Below are positions 1 through 9,652 of a stretch of DNA of 64,000 nucleotides, in pieces (position 1 is the first letter of the stretch; each line of letters begins with the position of its first letter). A program made the translations under genes and the position numbers. The stretch comes from Histoplasma ohiense (taxonomy: Eukaryota; Ascomycota; Eurotiomycetes; Onygenales; Ajellomycetaceae). The DNA lies in NCBI GenBank assembly GCA_017607445.1, contig JAEVHH010000003.1:3286001-3350000 (forward strand). Reading direction: 5' to 3'. The notes under the pieces are model-generated. The model did no database searches and was not told the origin of the DNA. It saw only the letters and a program-made list of their open reading frames with translations.

Positions 1-582
1 GAGAAGAGTGACTGCTCATGCTGAGATCTCAAAGTTCTAATTGTCAAAGTGATACTCAACTACATCTTTCACTGACAGTAGTCATGATGCTTTTCACTAA
101 GATGTTGAGTGCTTGTAGTGTGGCTTTCAGTGGTCTGAGAATATTTGTGGCATTATCATGATTATCATTCACACTAGTTGCATCTCTACTGTGATTCAGA
201 TGTACTTCTAGTGTATTTCAAGTGATTGAAATTATTTCATTCAATTCTTGTAATAAAGTGTTGCACTGCTGTTGAAGTTCTCACAATTCTTTCTCAGTCT
301 GTAATTTTTTGATTCTTCTGATCACAGCTATCTTCTCAGTCTCAATTGTGCTGAGATCTTCAGAAGAGATATTCTCTTCTGAATTATGCTCAGAGTCTGA
401 TTTCATAGAGAAAGATGATGCTTGTTGCACACTTTCAGTGACAGAAGTGCATGTTTCACAGTTTTCTTTCATAATATTTGTTGCTTTGAGTTCAGCAGTA
501 GCATGAGTACAGTGGATGCTGTGGATAGAGGTCATGACTATTACTCAATGAACCATCTCTCAAAGATTGAGTGATTAGAAAC
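1..582 (-). mobile_element. Gypsy element B2, gag-proximal internal region (continues left of window)
   Basis: This stretch matches the gag start of B1 (61,064-61,645) base for base apart from C/T and G/A changes, on the same strand. The minus-strand frame at 281-535 gives an 84-residue Ser/Glu-rich leader whose end (RRIKKLQTEKEL) is identical in B1. Next to the LTR edge at 583 lies the primer-binding-site-like sequence TTCTAATCACTCA, read on the minus strand. Most of B2 lies outside the window. It sits inside F1, since F1 sequence resumes directly after the B2 LTR at 8,002. Confidence 0.85.
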
Positions 583-638
583 TGTGAGATGTAGTGACAG
601 TGTGAAGAGTAACAGTAGAAGATAGTTTATAGTGTAGC
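583..638 (-). repeat. B2 5' LTR, first part (split by A1)
   Basis: It begins TGTGAGATG like the LTRs of B1 and breaks off at GTAGC, where A1 is inserted. The rest of the LTR is at 7,782-8,001. Joined with one copy of GTAGC it is 271 bp, against 273 bp for the B1 LTRs. Confidence 0.9.
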
Positions 639-909
639 TGTAATAGGCGCAACGGAGATATCTATATTAGGAAATAGCTATGTGGCGATAGAAGAACACA
701 GAACACGCCAGAATTAATGAGAAGGGATATAGCACACAGCACCATAGGCGGTTGTAGTGTGTGATGGTCGCCTATATAATGCTCACTGATATCCATAGAT
801 ATTAGGAGATCAGTGATTAGCTTTGAATAATAGAGATTGCTACCTTCTTAATATTCTACATGTGTACTTCACACTACTCTCATAATTATACCTACAACCA
901 TCTCTTACA
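639..909 (+). repeat. A1 5' LTR
   Basis: It is 271 bp, the same length as the 3' LTR and as the A2 LTR (43,634-43,904). It keeps six CpG sites, all lost in the 3' LTR of the same element. Confidence 0.97.
773..820 (+). promoter_or_regulatory. A1 LTR promoter: TATA box and putative self-primer
   Basis: TATATAAT lies at 773-780. At 812-820, about 32 bases downstream, is AGTGATTAG (AGCAATTAG in the 3' LTR, so probably once AGCGATTAG). This nine-base sequence is complementary to the site right after the LTR at 913-921, if the CpG is restored. Its place at the expected transcript start fits the self-priming known for Tf1/sushi retrotransposons. The start site is inferred, not seen. Confidence 0.55.
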
Positions 910-910
910 A

Positions 911-923
911 TTCTAATTGCTCA
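911..923 (+). other. A1 primer-binding site
   Basis: TTCTAATTGCTCA follows the 5' LTR by one base. The same 13 bases lie beside the unrelated LTR of B1 (61,631-61,643, minus strand). A2 and B2 have CA where these have TG. It does not begin with TGG, so ordinary tRNA 3'-end priming is unlikely. Confidence 0.6.
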
Positions 924-1014
924 TAACTTTATTTGAGTGGTCCATTGTTACACACACCTACAATAAAGCACACAATGTTAGTTAAAACATACAACATTAG
1001 TTAAAACATGCAAG

Positions 1015-2150
1015 ATGGTCTTGACATATGCAAGATCTCTTGAAAATCAATCTGAATCCTCTACTGCCTTCAATGATCACAATGCATGTTTGCAACAGTT
1101 GAATGATCAAATTCATGAATGAGAGCAGCAATTAGCTATTCTGCATGTGCAACAGCAGCTCAATGAGTTGGAAGTGCAGATTTGTGAAGATACTCTCATT
1201 GAGTCTCAATTAACTCAGAATATCATCACAGAACCACTGCAAAATCAATCTGTGAATGATATGAATGATGATAATGAAACACCATCAAGATTGGAGATTA
1301 AGGACTATTATTGAGGAAAAAATATGTTAGAATTCAAGGACTATAAAGATCACATATTGACTCTCTTTACACACCATCACTGATATTATTGAAAGGAAGA
1401 ACACAAGATAAATGATGCTAAACTCTATCTTGACACCCATGTTAAGCAGAAATGGTTGAATTTTGTATCATTGTATGAGAGATGTGAAGAAGCAACACTG
1501 TTGACTTTTGACAATATATTATCACATCTAGAAATGCAAATTAATGATCCACAGAACCAGCACTGATTGGCGAGCTAAAAGTTTCAAAATACAAAGCAAC
1601 AAGAATGGCAATTGATATGTGATTTCTCTAAATATCTTGAAGACTGGGAATACTACTTACCTCCATATAGTGAAGAACAAAGAATGGATAACTTGTGTAG
1701 TAAGATGTTGAAGATATTACACACAGAACTTGACTGTCAAAATCAGAAGCCTCAGAACTACAAAGAGTTGCTTCAAACTCTACAGACTTTTGAGAAAAAT
1801 ATGCCAGAGTGACAGTGTGCTATCCACAAAGAAAGACCTGCAATATTCATAGAGAATCAGCATTGTTCTGATAAATCTAGCAACTGTTGGAACAAGAGGA
1901 AATGAGAGGAACAAATGGGTTCAACTGAACAAACTAAGAAAGATAAATATAACTGGATGAAGGAGTGTTCTCACTGTCATAAGAAGGGTCATGTTGCAAA
2001 TGATTGTTGAATGTTACATCTCAAAAAGTGCAACCAAGTTTGACAAGTAAAAAATCAACAATCTCAATTGTAGAAGCAGCTGCTGCATTGAGAGTACAAA
2101 CAACTAGACTGTGAGATAAATGACTATTGACAATGAATATATGAATGCTG
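1015..2150 (+). pseudogene. gag: gag of Gypsy A1 (inactivated)
   Basis: This codes for the nucleocapsid polyprotein that would package the element RNA. The ATG at 1,015 opens a frame readable through several TGA stops. It has a Gln-rich coiled-coil-like start, then a capsid-like middle with the longest open piece at 1,612-1,812 (66 residues). A retroviral zinc knuckle follows at 1,966-2,007: CSHCHKKGHVANDC, CX2CX4HX4C, all four ligands intact. A2 has the same gag at 44,010 with more damage. The border with pol is not certain, because stops hide whether the two were one frame. Confidence 0.85.
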
Positions 2151-5100
2151 ACAGAAGTGGGATGGTCAATGGTGTGGATGCTAGTGAATTCTGGTGTGGA
2201 TGTGAACTTTGTGTCCCACATCTGGGCATCAAAATATTTCTTGAAGGCAGAAGGTAAATCAAAAGTAGTGAAAGCAGTTGATAATCATAAGATTAAATCA
2301 TATGAACAATGAAGAGCTGTAATGAAGATTATCAATGATGAACATATTCTCTGAGAAGAATTCCACCATTTTGAAGAGGCTGACATTAGTGGATATGATG
2401 TAATTTTGAGCATGCTGTGATTGGAAGCTGTGAATTCTGATATCAACTGAGTGTGAAGATGCTGAACCTATAGAAAAGCATTGAATATTAACTATATGCA
2501 TCTGAATACTGCTAAAGAATTCACAACACTAATTGATGATGGCAATATTATATTCACTGTCTTACCATTACAAGCTGTGAGTGCAGCAACTGAGCCAAAT
2601 ATCTCAGATGATTATAAAGATTATCTTGATGTATTTCAAGAAGACATATCTGATGCAGAACATGCATCTCATGATCATGCCATAGAGCTCAAACCTGGCA
2701 AGGAACTCTTATACTGACTGATATATAACTTATCACCTCAAGAACTCTCTGTCCTCTGAGAATATATTGAAAAGATGTTAGAGAAGAATTGGATACATTC
2801 ATCCAAGAGCTCAGCCAGTGTGTCAGTGTTATTCACATCAAAGAAAGATAGAACCCTGTATCTTTGTGTGGATTATTGAGGATTGAATGAAATAACAGTC
2901 AAGAATTGATATCCACTGCCCTTGATAAGTGAAATACTTGATAGATTAGCAGGTGCCAAAATATATATGCAACTGAACCTTAGAGACACATATCATAGAA
3001 TTCACATATGAGTGAGAGATGAATGGAAAACAGCATTTCAAACATGATATGAATACTTTGAATATCTAGTCTTATCTTTTGAGCTAATCAATGTCTCTGT
3101 GACCTTTCAATCTTATATCAACAAAGCCCTCAGCGACCTTTTAGACATATATTGTATGGCTTATCTCAACAATATCATAATCTATTCAAACACACTTGAT
3201 GAACATGTTGTCCATGTTAAGAATGTGCTGGAACGGTTAAGATGATGGAGACTATATGCCAAACTTAGTAAGTGTACATTCCACACAACAGAAATTGGAT
3301 TTTTGAGTTTTGTGGTTACCACACAGGGCATTACTGTTGAGAAATGCTGTGTCAACACAATTCTAGATTGATCAGAACCACAAACTATAAATGAATTGCA
3401 AATATTTCTAGAATTTGTCAATTTCTATTGTCAATTCATATACAAGTTCTTGATAATAACAGCACCTCTGACTGAATTGTTAAAAGATTATGAAATGAAA
3501 AGGGAGAAGAATAACACACCTGTCCAGTTAGATGATAACTGCAAGCACACAATTTTGCAGTTAAAAGAATGCTTTACAAAAGCATCATTGTTGATCCACT
3601 TTGATTCACAGTGAAAACTCTGTATAGAAACAGACAGATCTGGTGTTGCAATCACCACAGTAATATCACAATTAATGAATAATAATCACTGACATTCAAT
3701 TGTGTTTTGGTCTAGAAAGCTCACAGAAACAGAAAGATGTTATCAAACATATGATCTAGAAATGTTGTCAATTGTAGAAGCTTTCAGACAATGATGCCAC
3801 TACTTATATGATAGCAGGCACTCAATAACTGTTTTATCTGACCATGTCAATCTTCAGTGCTTCATGATGATGAAGCAGCTAAATGAGTGTCAGATTTGCT
3901 GAATGGAAATGCTCTCAGCATTCAATTTTGAAATAGAGCACTGTTCTGAGAAAAATAATCCTGCAGATGCATCAAGTTGTTGCTCAGATTTTGTAAAACA
4001 CACAGCTCTCTTGACAGAGCTCTCTACTCTGCAAGAGAAGCTGTGTAAAAGAATCTTTAAGTCACTAAAGACAAAAGAAAACACAAAGTTAGATCAATGT
4101 GTCAAGATGATGTGAAAAGATCTGCAAGCTAATGAAAATTGTTGAGCAAAGAGATCTGTAGTCATTGATGACAACAATCTCTGCAGAATAAAGAACACAT
4201 CTGTGGATGAGAACAAGATTGCAGATGTTACAGAGTTAAATCTAGAGACTCTGATGCCACAGATTCTAGCTGTCAAGATATTTGAGTCTGAGACAGTCTA
4301 TTACAAAGAGATAGCTGAATCTATCATCAAACTCTTACTGCAGATTCAGAATAGAGACACCAACACATCTGAACTTCACAGAAGACTAGAGATGAGTGAT
4401 ACTAGTGTAGATAATCATTCAATCTGAGCAGTAGATAAAGATGATCTGCTCAGAAAAGATAATAAAGTCTATATACCACAAGACAAAGCTGTAAGACATG
4501 AAATAATGAAAATGAACCACAATGATTCTCAAGGTGGCCATTTTGGACATGACAAAATCATCAAAGTGATCAAATGCAAGTACTTGTGGCATGATATGAG
4601 TGATGAGATTGCAGAATATGTGAGAACTTGTGATGTTTGTCAACACATCAAGATACTGCAGCACAAACTGTATGAGTTGCTACAACCACATTCAGTGTCA
4701 GATAAGAAATGGCATACAATTAGCATGGACTTTATTGAAGGCCTGTCAGATAATAAAAAGAGAAGTCAAACCTATAATGCTATTGTTGTATTTGTTGATT
4801 TATTCATCAAATGGGTCATAATTGTGTCCACATCTTCAGAGCTAGATGCAGAAGAACTCATGAACATTATTGTATGAAGAGTTACAAAGAACTTTGACCT
4901 ATCTGCAAACATTATTAGCAATCAAGATTCATTAATAAATAGCAAGTTTTGGTTGACATTGTGTTACCTGCTCCATATTCAATGAAAATTATCAACAGCA
5001 TTCCACCCGCAAACCGACAGCCAGACAGAATGATTGAACCAGGTGATTGAACATTATCTTCACACATATTGCAGCTACCAGCAAGATAATTGGATAGAAT

Positions 5101-5784
5101 GGATTCCTCTGATGCAATGGGCATATAACAATGCCTTCCATGCATTGATAAAAATGACACTATCTGAAGCAATGATCGGCTGACCAACTGAACTTCGTAT
5201 AGATGTGGAGCCTCCAAGCATGGATGTGTCAAAATCAGTGATGAAACAAGTGAAATGGATGAAGCAAGTGGAGAACAAAATTCAAGAATGTCTGAAAGCT
5301 GTCAAAGCAGCTGAGAAAAAGTATTACAATCAGCATCATATATCAAAAAGCTTTAAGATAGAGAACTGAGTAATGCTGTATGCAAAAAATATATCCATCT
5401 TGTGATCCTCACTCAAACTAGATCATTGATTTTTGGATCCCTTTCAAATAATTGATATTCACAGTACACAGATGTACAAACTGAAACTCATACTGCAATA
5501 TAAAGAAATTCATCTCATATTCCATGTTTCCCTTCTCAAACCATATCACACACGCGACAGACAAATCCTGCAAGCAGAATCAATAATTATAGACACACAA
5601 GAGAAATGAGAAGTTGAAGCTATATTAGACAAGTGTCAGTACCACAGTCAAACACAATATCTTGTCAAATGAAAAGATTGTACAGACACAGATAATTCTT
5701 GGGAATCTGAGGAAAACTTGATGAACAGTCAGAAGTACTTGAAACAGTTTAATAAAATCTATCAGAAGTCAGTCAGTAAATGAA
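2151..5784 (+). pseudogene. pol: pol of Gypsy A1: protease, RT, RNase H, integrase, chromodomain (inactivated)
   Basis: The domains lie in chromovirus order. The protease core near 2,180 reads NSG where DSG is expected. Reverse transcriptase covers about 2,700-3,400, with a catalytic box YLNN at 3,162-3,173; A2 has YLDD there. RNase H follows to about 4,000. The integrase zinc-binding region ends in CDVCQ near 4,635. The core has MDFIEG near 4,728, then NQD and TDSQTE in place of the second Asp and the Glu segment (4,920-5,030). A chromodomain closes the frame at about 5,600-5,745 (EVEAILDK, YLVK, NSWESEENL), which in relatives guides integration to heterochromatin. Many TGA codons replace Arg or Trp. 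The change of both catalytic Asp codons to Asn, together with the stops, makes this copy dead. Confidence 0.9.
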
Positions 5785-5907
5785 AATGAAGAAGATGATG
5801 ATAACTGCTGAATATACTTATTCCACTCAGAGATTAAAAAATAGATCTGCCTCAGCTTGATCAGTGTCATTCAAAAAATTGTCATCAAAACAAACCTGTT
5901 TATTATT

Positions 5908-6968
5908 TCAGATTTCCTCAACTGGTGAAGCACAATGTTTCAACAATGACTTAAGAGCTGTGATCAGTGATGTAATCACTGGAATCTCATCAATCATTGT
6001 TTCAGCTGAAGTCTCAGAAGAACTGTCTTGTTGAATCTTCTGAATCTTCACAGCAAAGAATCTAACCACTGCAGTCACAGCACTCTGCAAAACATTAACA
6101 TTCAAAGCATTCACATCAGCAACAATTAAATCCTCAGCAGTGTTGATAATCATCTGAGTCAATTCAACAGCATCTGCTGACATCTAATAGAAAGTTAATA
6201 TTATATACCATAAAAACATCTGTTTTGAATAATAACTTACTGAAATATAGATGTGCTTTGTCACTGAGCAGTGCTTGCATTTTTTATGTCAATCCTCAGC
6301 AGGCTCACAATGATGGTGGGGGGATGTTGTCAAATGTCAAATACAACAACAGCAATATGCTGCTGTGTTTCTTTCTAATACTTCAATGGAACTGTCCACT
6401 TCCTCATCTTCATCTACATTATCAGCTGACTCAAATAATGTACTAAGATCTTGATTCAGTGAGAATGACACTGATGTAATAGCAGAATGCAAAAACATGC
6501 TTTCTGAAACACTGCTATGATCAAATGTCATATCTTGCTGTGATAACAGATCATCAGAGTTCATATAGAATTCTAGAACCTCATCTGCATTTTCATAGAT
6601 CTGCATGTCAAGTACAAACCTTGCAATGACAGTTTAATATGTGGCAAATCTCTCATCTGAAACTTCATTGAAGAGCAGCATCTTGTGAAATTCATTGATC
6701 AAAGATTGACTGATTTTGTGAAAGTGCTCAGACATCTATAATCTGTTAGTACTCTTAACAATCTTAGTTTAAGAAAACTTACAGCAGCACAACTTCTATT
6801 TGATATATAGCAGATGTGACAGCATGTCTGTTCATTGTTCACAAAGCAAGGATATACTGAAGGGTTCTGCAATCTCTCCAGACAACCCAAGCAAATGCTC
6901 TCAATGACAGACAGCATATCACCCTCCATAGACTTCAAACCAGCAATGGAAACAGCTGGTTCTGACAT
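5908..6968 (-). CDS. Antisense accessory gene of family A: three-exon zinc-finger-like protein (two stops in this copy)
   Basis: The gene runs against gag-pol, between the chromodomain and the 3' LTR. Exons are 6,783-6,968, 6,241-6,735 and 5,908-6,183 (62, 165 and 91 codons, 318 aa). Intron 1 (6,736-6,782) has donor GTAAGT, branch point TACTAAC and acceptor TATAG. Intron 2 (6,184-6,240) has donor GTAAGT and acceptor TTAG. Both introns are phase 0. Exon 1 holds a six-cysteine motif at residues 26-60 (CX2C, X11, C, X8, CX2C, X6, C), like a Zn2Cys6 cluster with a longer first loop. Exon 2 has an acidic stretch and a CCCC..HHHC..CKHC segment. Exon 2 here has a TAA and TGA codons, but in A2 (63,401-63,847) 148 codons are open. 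A CT-rich tract precedes the ATG. The function is unknown; DNA binding or regulation is a guess. Confidence 0.7.
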
Positions 6969-7494
6969 TCTATCATAACTTTAATTAGTACCAAAGCCTT
7001 ATTCAAAGAAGGAGGAAAAGCAAAAGCAACAAGAAAGAAAAACAGATGTTGAAGATTGAAATCAATATTGCAATGATGGTCAAAGAAATTGCAACAACAC
7101 AAAACTCAACTCAAAATGGAAAATGCAATCATGCAATCAAAACTTCAAATTTCACAATAAAAATCATATAGAAAGATACAGTGTACTTTGTTTGATAAAT
7201 TGATGTATTCTTTTTTAATAAAAAATTGTTAGTGGTGATGTTGATGATGATATTTGATGGAGTGCAATTTTTGATGTAGAAGTCAAAGAAAAGAGGTCAG
7301 AAGTTGTGTCTAAATTGTGATTGAACTGCAATAACATCAAAGATGAAAAAATGTTCTTCTGAAACAGCAACACTTTGAAATTAATCTCAACAATTAATCC
7401 AGCTCAATTCTGTGAACTCTATACAATATTAACCACACAGCACATGTTACAAACTTCACATGTTGCAGTAAGAAGCTCTGAAGACCAGGTCTTT
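6969..7494. other. Non-coding part of A1 between antisense gene and polypurine tract
   Basis: No convincing reading frame is present. On the minus strand this is the upstream region of the antisense gene, with a CT-rich stretch (CTTTTCCTCCTTCTTTG) about 25-45 bases before its ATG, as is common in fungal promoters. Confidence 0.5.
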
Positions 7495-7510
7495 GAAGAA
7501 GGGAGATAAT
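7495..7510 (+). other. A1 polypurine tract
   Basis: GAAGAAGGGAGATAAT directly precedes the 3' LTR, the normal place for the plus-strand primer. Confidence 0.85.
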
Positions 7511-7781
7511 TGTAATAGATGCAACAGAGATATCTATATTAGAAAATAGCTATATGGCAATAGAAGAACACAGAACATGCCAGAATTAATGAGAAGGGAC
7601 ATAGCACACAGCATTATAGACAGCCATAGTGCATGATGGTCATCTATATAATGCTCACTGATATCTGTAGATATTAGAAGATCAGCAATTAGCTTTGAAT
7701 AATAGAGATTGCTATCTTCTTAATATTCTATATGTGTACTTCACACTACTCTCATAATTATACCTACAACCATCTCTTACA
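7511..7781 (+). repeat. A1 3' LTR
   Basis: It is 271 bp like the 5' LTR and ends TTACA, followed by the target duplication GTAGC. It contains no CpG. Confidence 0.97.
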
Positions 7782-8001
7782 GTAGCAGAGATAATAGTAA
7801 TATATTGTAGAGTAATATAGTATAGTAGTGTAACATAGCATAGTGTAGCTAATCACTAAGAAAGAAAAGAAAGAGAAAGAAGATGTGCAAAATACATACA
7901 TCAATATATATATACATATAGAAATAGTGGTAGCAAGAGTATAATGGAAAGAGGTAAGAATAAGCAAAGATAATAAGGAAATAATAAACAAGTGCATTAC
8001 A
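7782..8001 (-). repeat. B2 5' LTR, second part
   Basis: It continues the LTR interrupted at 638, starting with the duplicated GTAGC and ending GCATTACA as in B1. F1 sequence starts at once after it; TCTGC (8,002-8,006) would be the target duplication of B2, whose other copy is outside the window. Open frames here come from the TATATA-rich LTR and are not genes. Confidence 0.9.
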
Positions 8002-8171
8002 TCTGCAACTATTTCAGTGTTCATTTTATCACAGAGCTGCAGTATTACACTCTTACTGAGTCAGTCAACAATGACTAGAATATTTGTAGAATCTCTGCTT
8101 TCCGACAAAAAAACTGCAAAAGTGATAGCTATATTATATTAAGTTTGATTGAAAACAGATAGAGGCTTCAG

Positions 8172-9652
8172 TAGACTGGCCATGTGACCATGTATGAAAC
8201 TGAGACTAAATATTTCTTCAGTTCCATTATCAAATTTCTTAGTTCTGGTCTCATATAGTGTTTATTAAATTAGTCACTTTACACTGTTTATATTATAAAT
8301 CTAGTCCCAGGTCATGTTCTTCTTATAAATTACTGATTCTGGTTCCATTTAGTCCCATTTTGTTAAAATGGGACCAAATGGGACCATGATTTACCCTATA
8401 TAGATGATATAATGCTATGAGTGTTACCAAAAATCATTATCTATTAAAAGAAGTTTAGTGTATTTATGCTCTAGTTCTATTTTGAACTAGTAATGATAGT
8501 GATAGATAGATTCACTGCAGTAGATAGGTTGGCAGCGATAGATTGGCAGCAATAGATTGGCAGCGATAGATAGGTTGGCAGTGATAGATTAGCAGTGATA
8601 GATTAGCAGCGATAGATTAGCAGTGATAGATTAGCAGCAATAGATTAGCAGTGATAGATAGATTGGCAGTGGTAGATAAATTGGCAGCGATAGATAGGTT
8701 GGCAGCGATAGATTAGCAGTGATAGATAGATTGACAGCAGCAATAGATTAGCAGCAATAGATTAGCAGCAATAGATTAGCAGCGATAGATAGATTGGCAG
8801 TGGTAGATAAATTGACAGCGATGGATAGATTGGCAGCGATAGATTAGCAGCGATAGATTAGAAGCGATAGATAGATTGGCAGTGATAGATTGGCAGCAAT
8901 AGATTGGCAGCGATAGATAGGTTGGCAGTGATAGATTAGCAGTGATAGATTAGCAGCGATAGATTAGCAGTGATAGATTAGCAGCAATAGATTAGCAGTG
9001 ATAGATAGATTGACAGCAGCAATAGATTAGCAGCAATAGATTAGCAGCGATAGATTAGCAGCGATAGATAGATTGGCAGTGGTAGATAAATTGACAGCGA
9101 TGGATAGATTGGCAGCGATAGATTAGCAGCGATAGATTAGAAGCGATAGATAGATTGGCAGTGATAGATAGATTGACAGCGATAGATAGATTGACAGCAG
9201 TGATAGATTAGCAGCAATAGATAGATTGGCAGTGGTAGATAAATTGACAGTGATAGATAGATTGGCAGCGATGGCTTAGCAGCGAGGGATAGCTTGCAGC
9301 AGTAGATAGATTGGCAGCGGTAAATTGATTGACAGCACTAGATAGAGGTGATATCTCCACCAATCATATCATCAGATTGATATCTAAGATATGTATTATA
9401 TAATCATCAGAATGGGACCAAACCTCAGTCAAAATCATAGTCAGTCCCAGATCATGTTCTTATTTTTGATAGTCAGTTACTTTACATGAAATATCAAGAT
9501 TTATTAGTCTCATTTCACTTATGTTCTAATAATTCTAGTCATTTTACACTTTCATTCTGATTCTGGTCTCACTGAAAATCACACCAAGAAATGGACTGGG
9601 ATCAAATCAAATCAAATCAAACATGAAATTCATGGTTCCATCAGTCAGTCTA
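8172..9652. mobile_element. G1: hAT-like non-autonomous element with minisatellite core
   Basis: It is flanked by the perfect 8-bp duplication GGCTTCAG (8,164-8,171 and 9,653-9,660), and F1 is continuous once it is removed. The ends are inverted: TAGACTGGCC on the left, and TAGACTGACT when the right end is read in reverse. The arms repeat TGGGACC/GGTCCCA several times and include a hairpin at 8,352-8,373 (GTCCCATTTT, loop, AAAATGGGAC). No transposase frame is present. The 8-bp duplication suggests a hAT-type transposase, but the fifth terminal base does not fit the usual hAT consensus. Confidence 0.85.
8486..9345. repeat. Minisatellite inside G1
   Basis: Tandem 14-bp units (RATAGATTAGCAGY) are mixed with 18-bp variants that carry an extra GATA. 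The junction dinucleotide appears as CG, TG or CA. Confidence 0.9.

Larger units (their letters stand above)
639..7781 (+). mobile_element. Complete Gypsy chromovirus A1 (7,143 bp)
   Basis: Both LTRs are exactly 271 bp (639-909 and 7,511-7,781), start TGTAATAG and end TTACA. The 5-bp target duplication GTAGC is perfect (634-638 and 7,782-7,786). The element interrupts the 5' LTR of B2. The order is LTR, primer site, gag, pol (protease, RT, RNase H, integrase, chromodomain), an antisense accessory gene, polypurine tract, LTR. Gag and pol are full of TGA codons at places where relatives have Arg or Trp, so this copy cannot make its own proteins. A second copy, A2, starts at 43,634. Confidence 0.97.

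Noticed and set aside
2021..2221. Minus frames within A1 gag-pol as further antisense genes (also 3,182-3,421 and 4,915-5,232)
   Set aside because: They are mirror frames of conserved pol domains, have no shared splice pattern, and are not equally open in A2.
1015..5784. Reassigned TGA codon, because so many in-frame TGA occur in gag and pol
   Set aside because: TGA replaces both Arg and Trp, TAA and TAG also occur, and the host genes use TGG and CGN normally. Mutation of CGA and TGG explains it.
8486..9345. CRISPR-like array
   Set aside because: Head-to-tail units without spacers, in a eukaryotic transposon.
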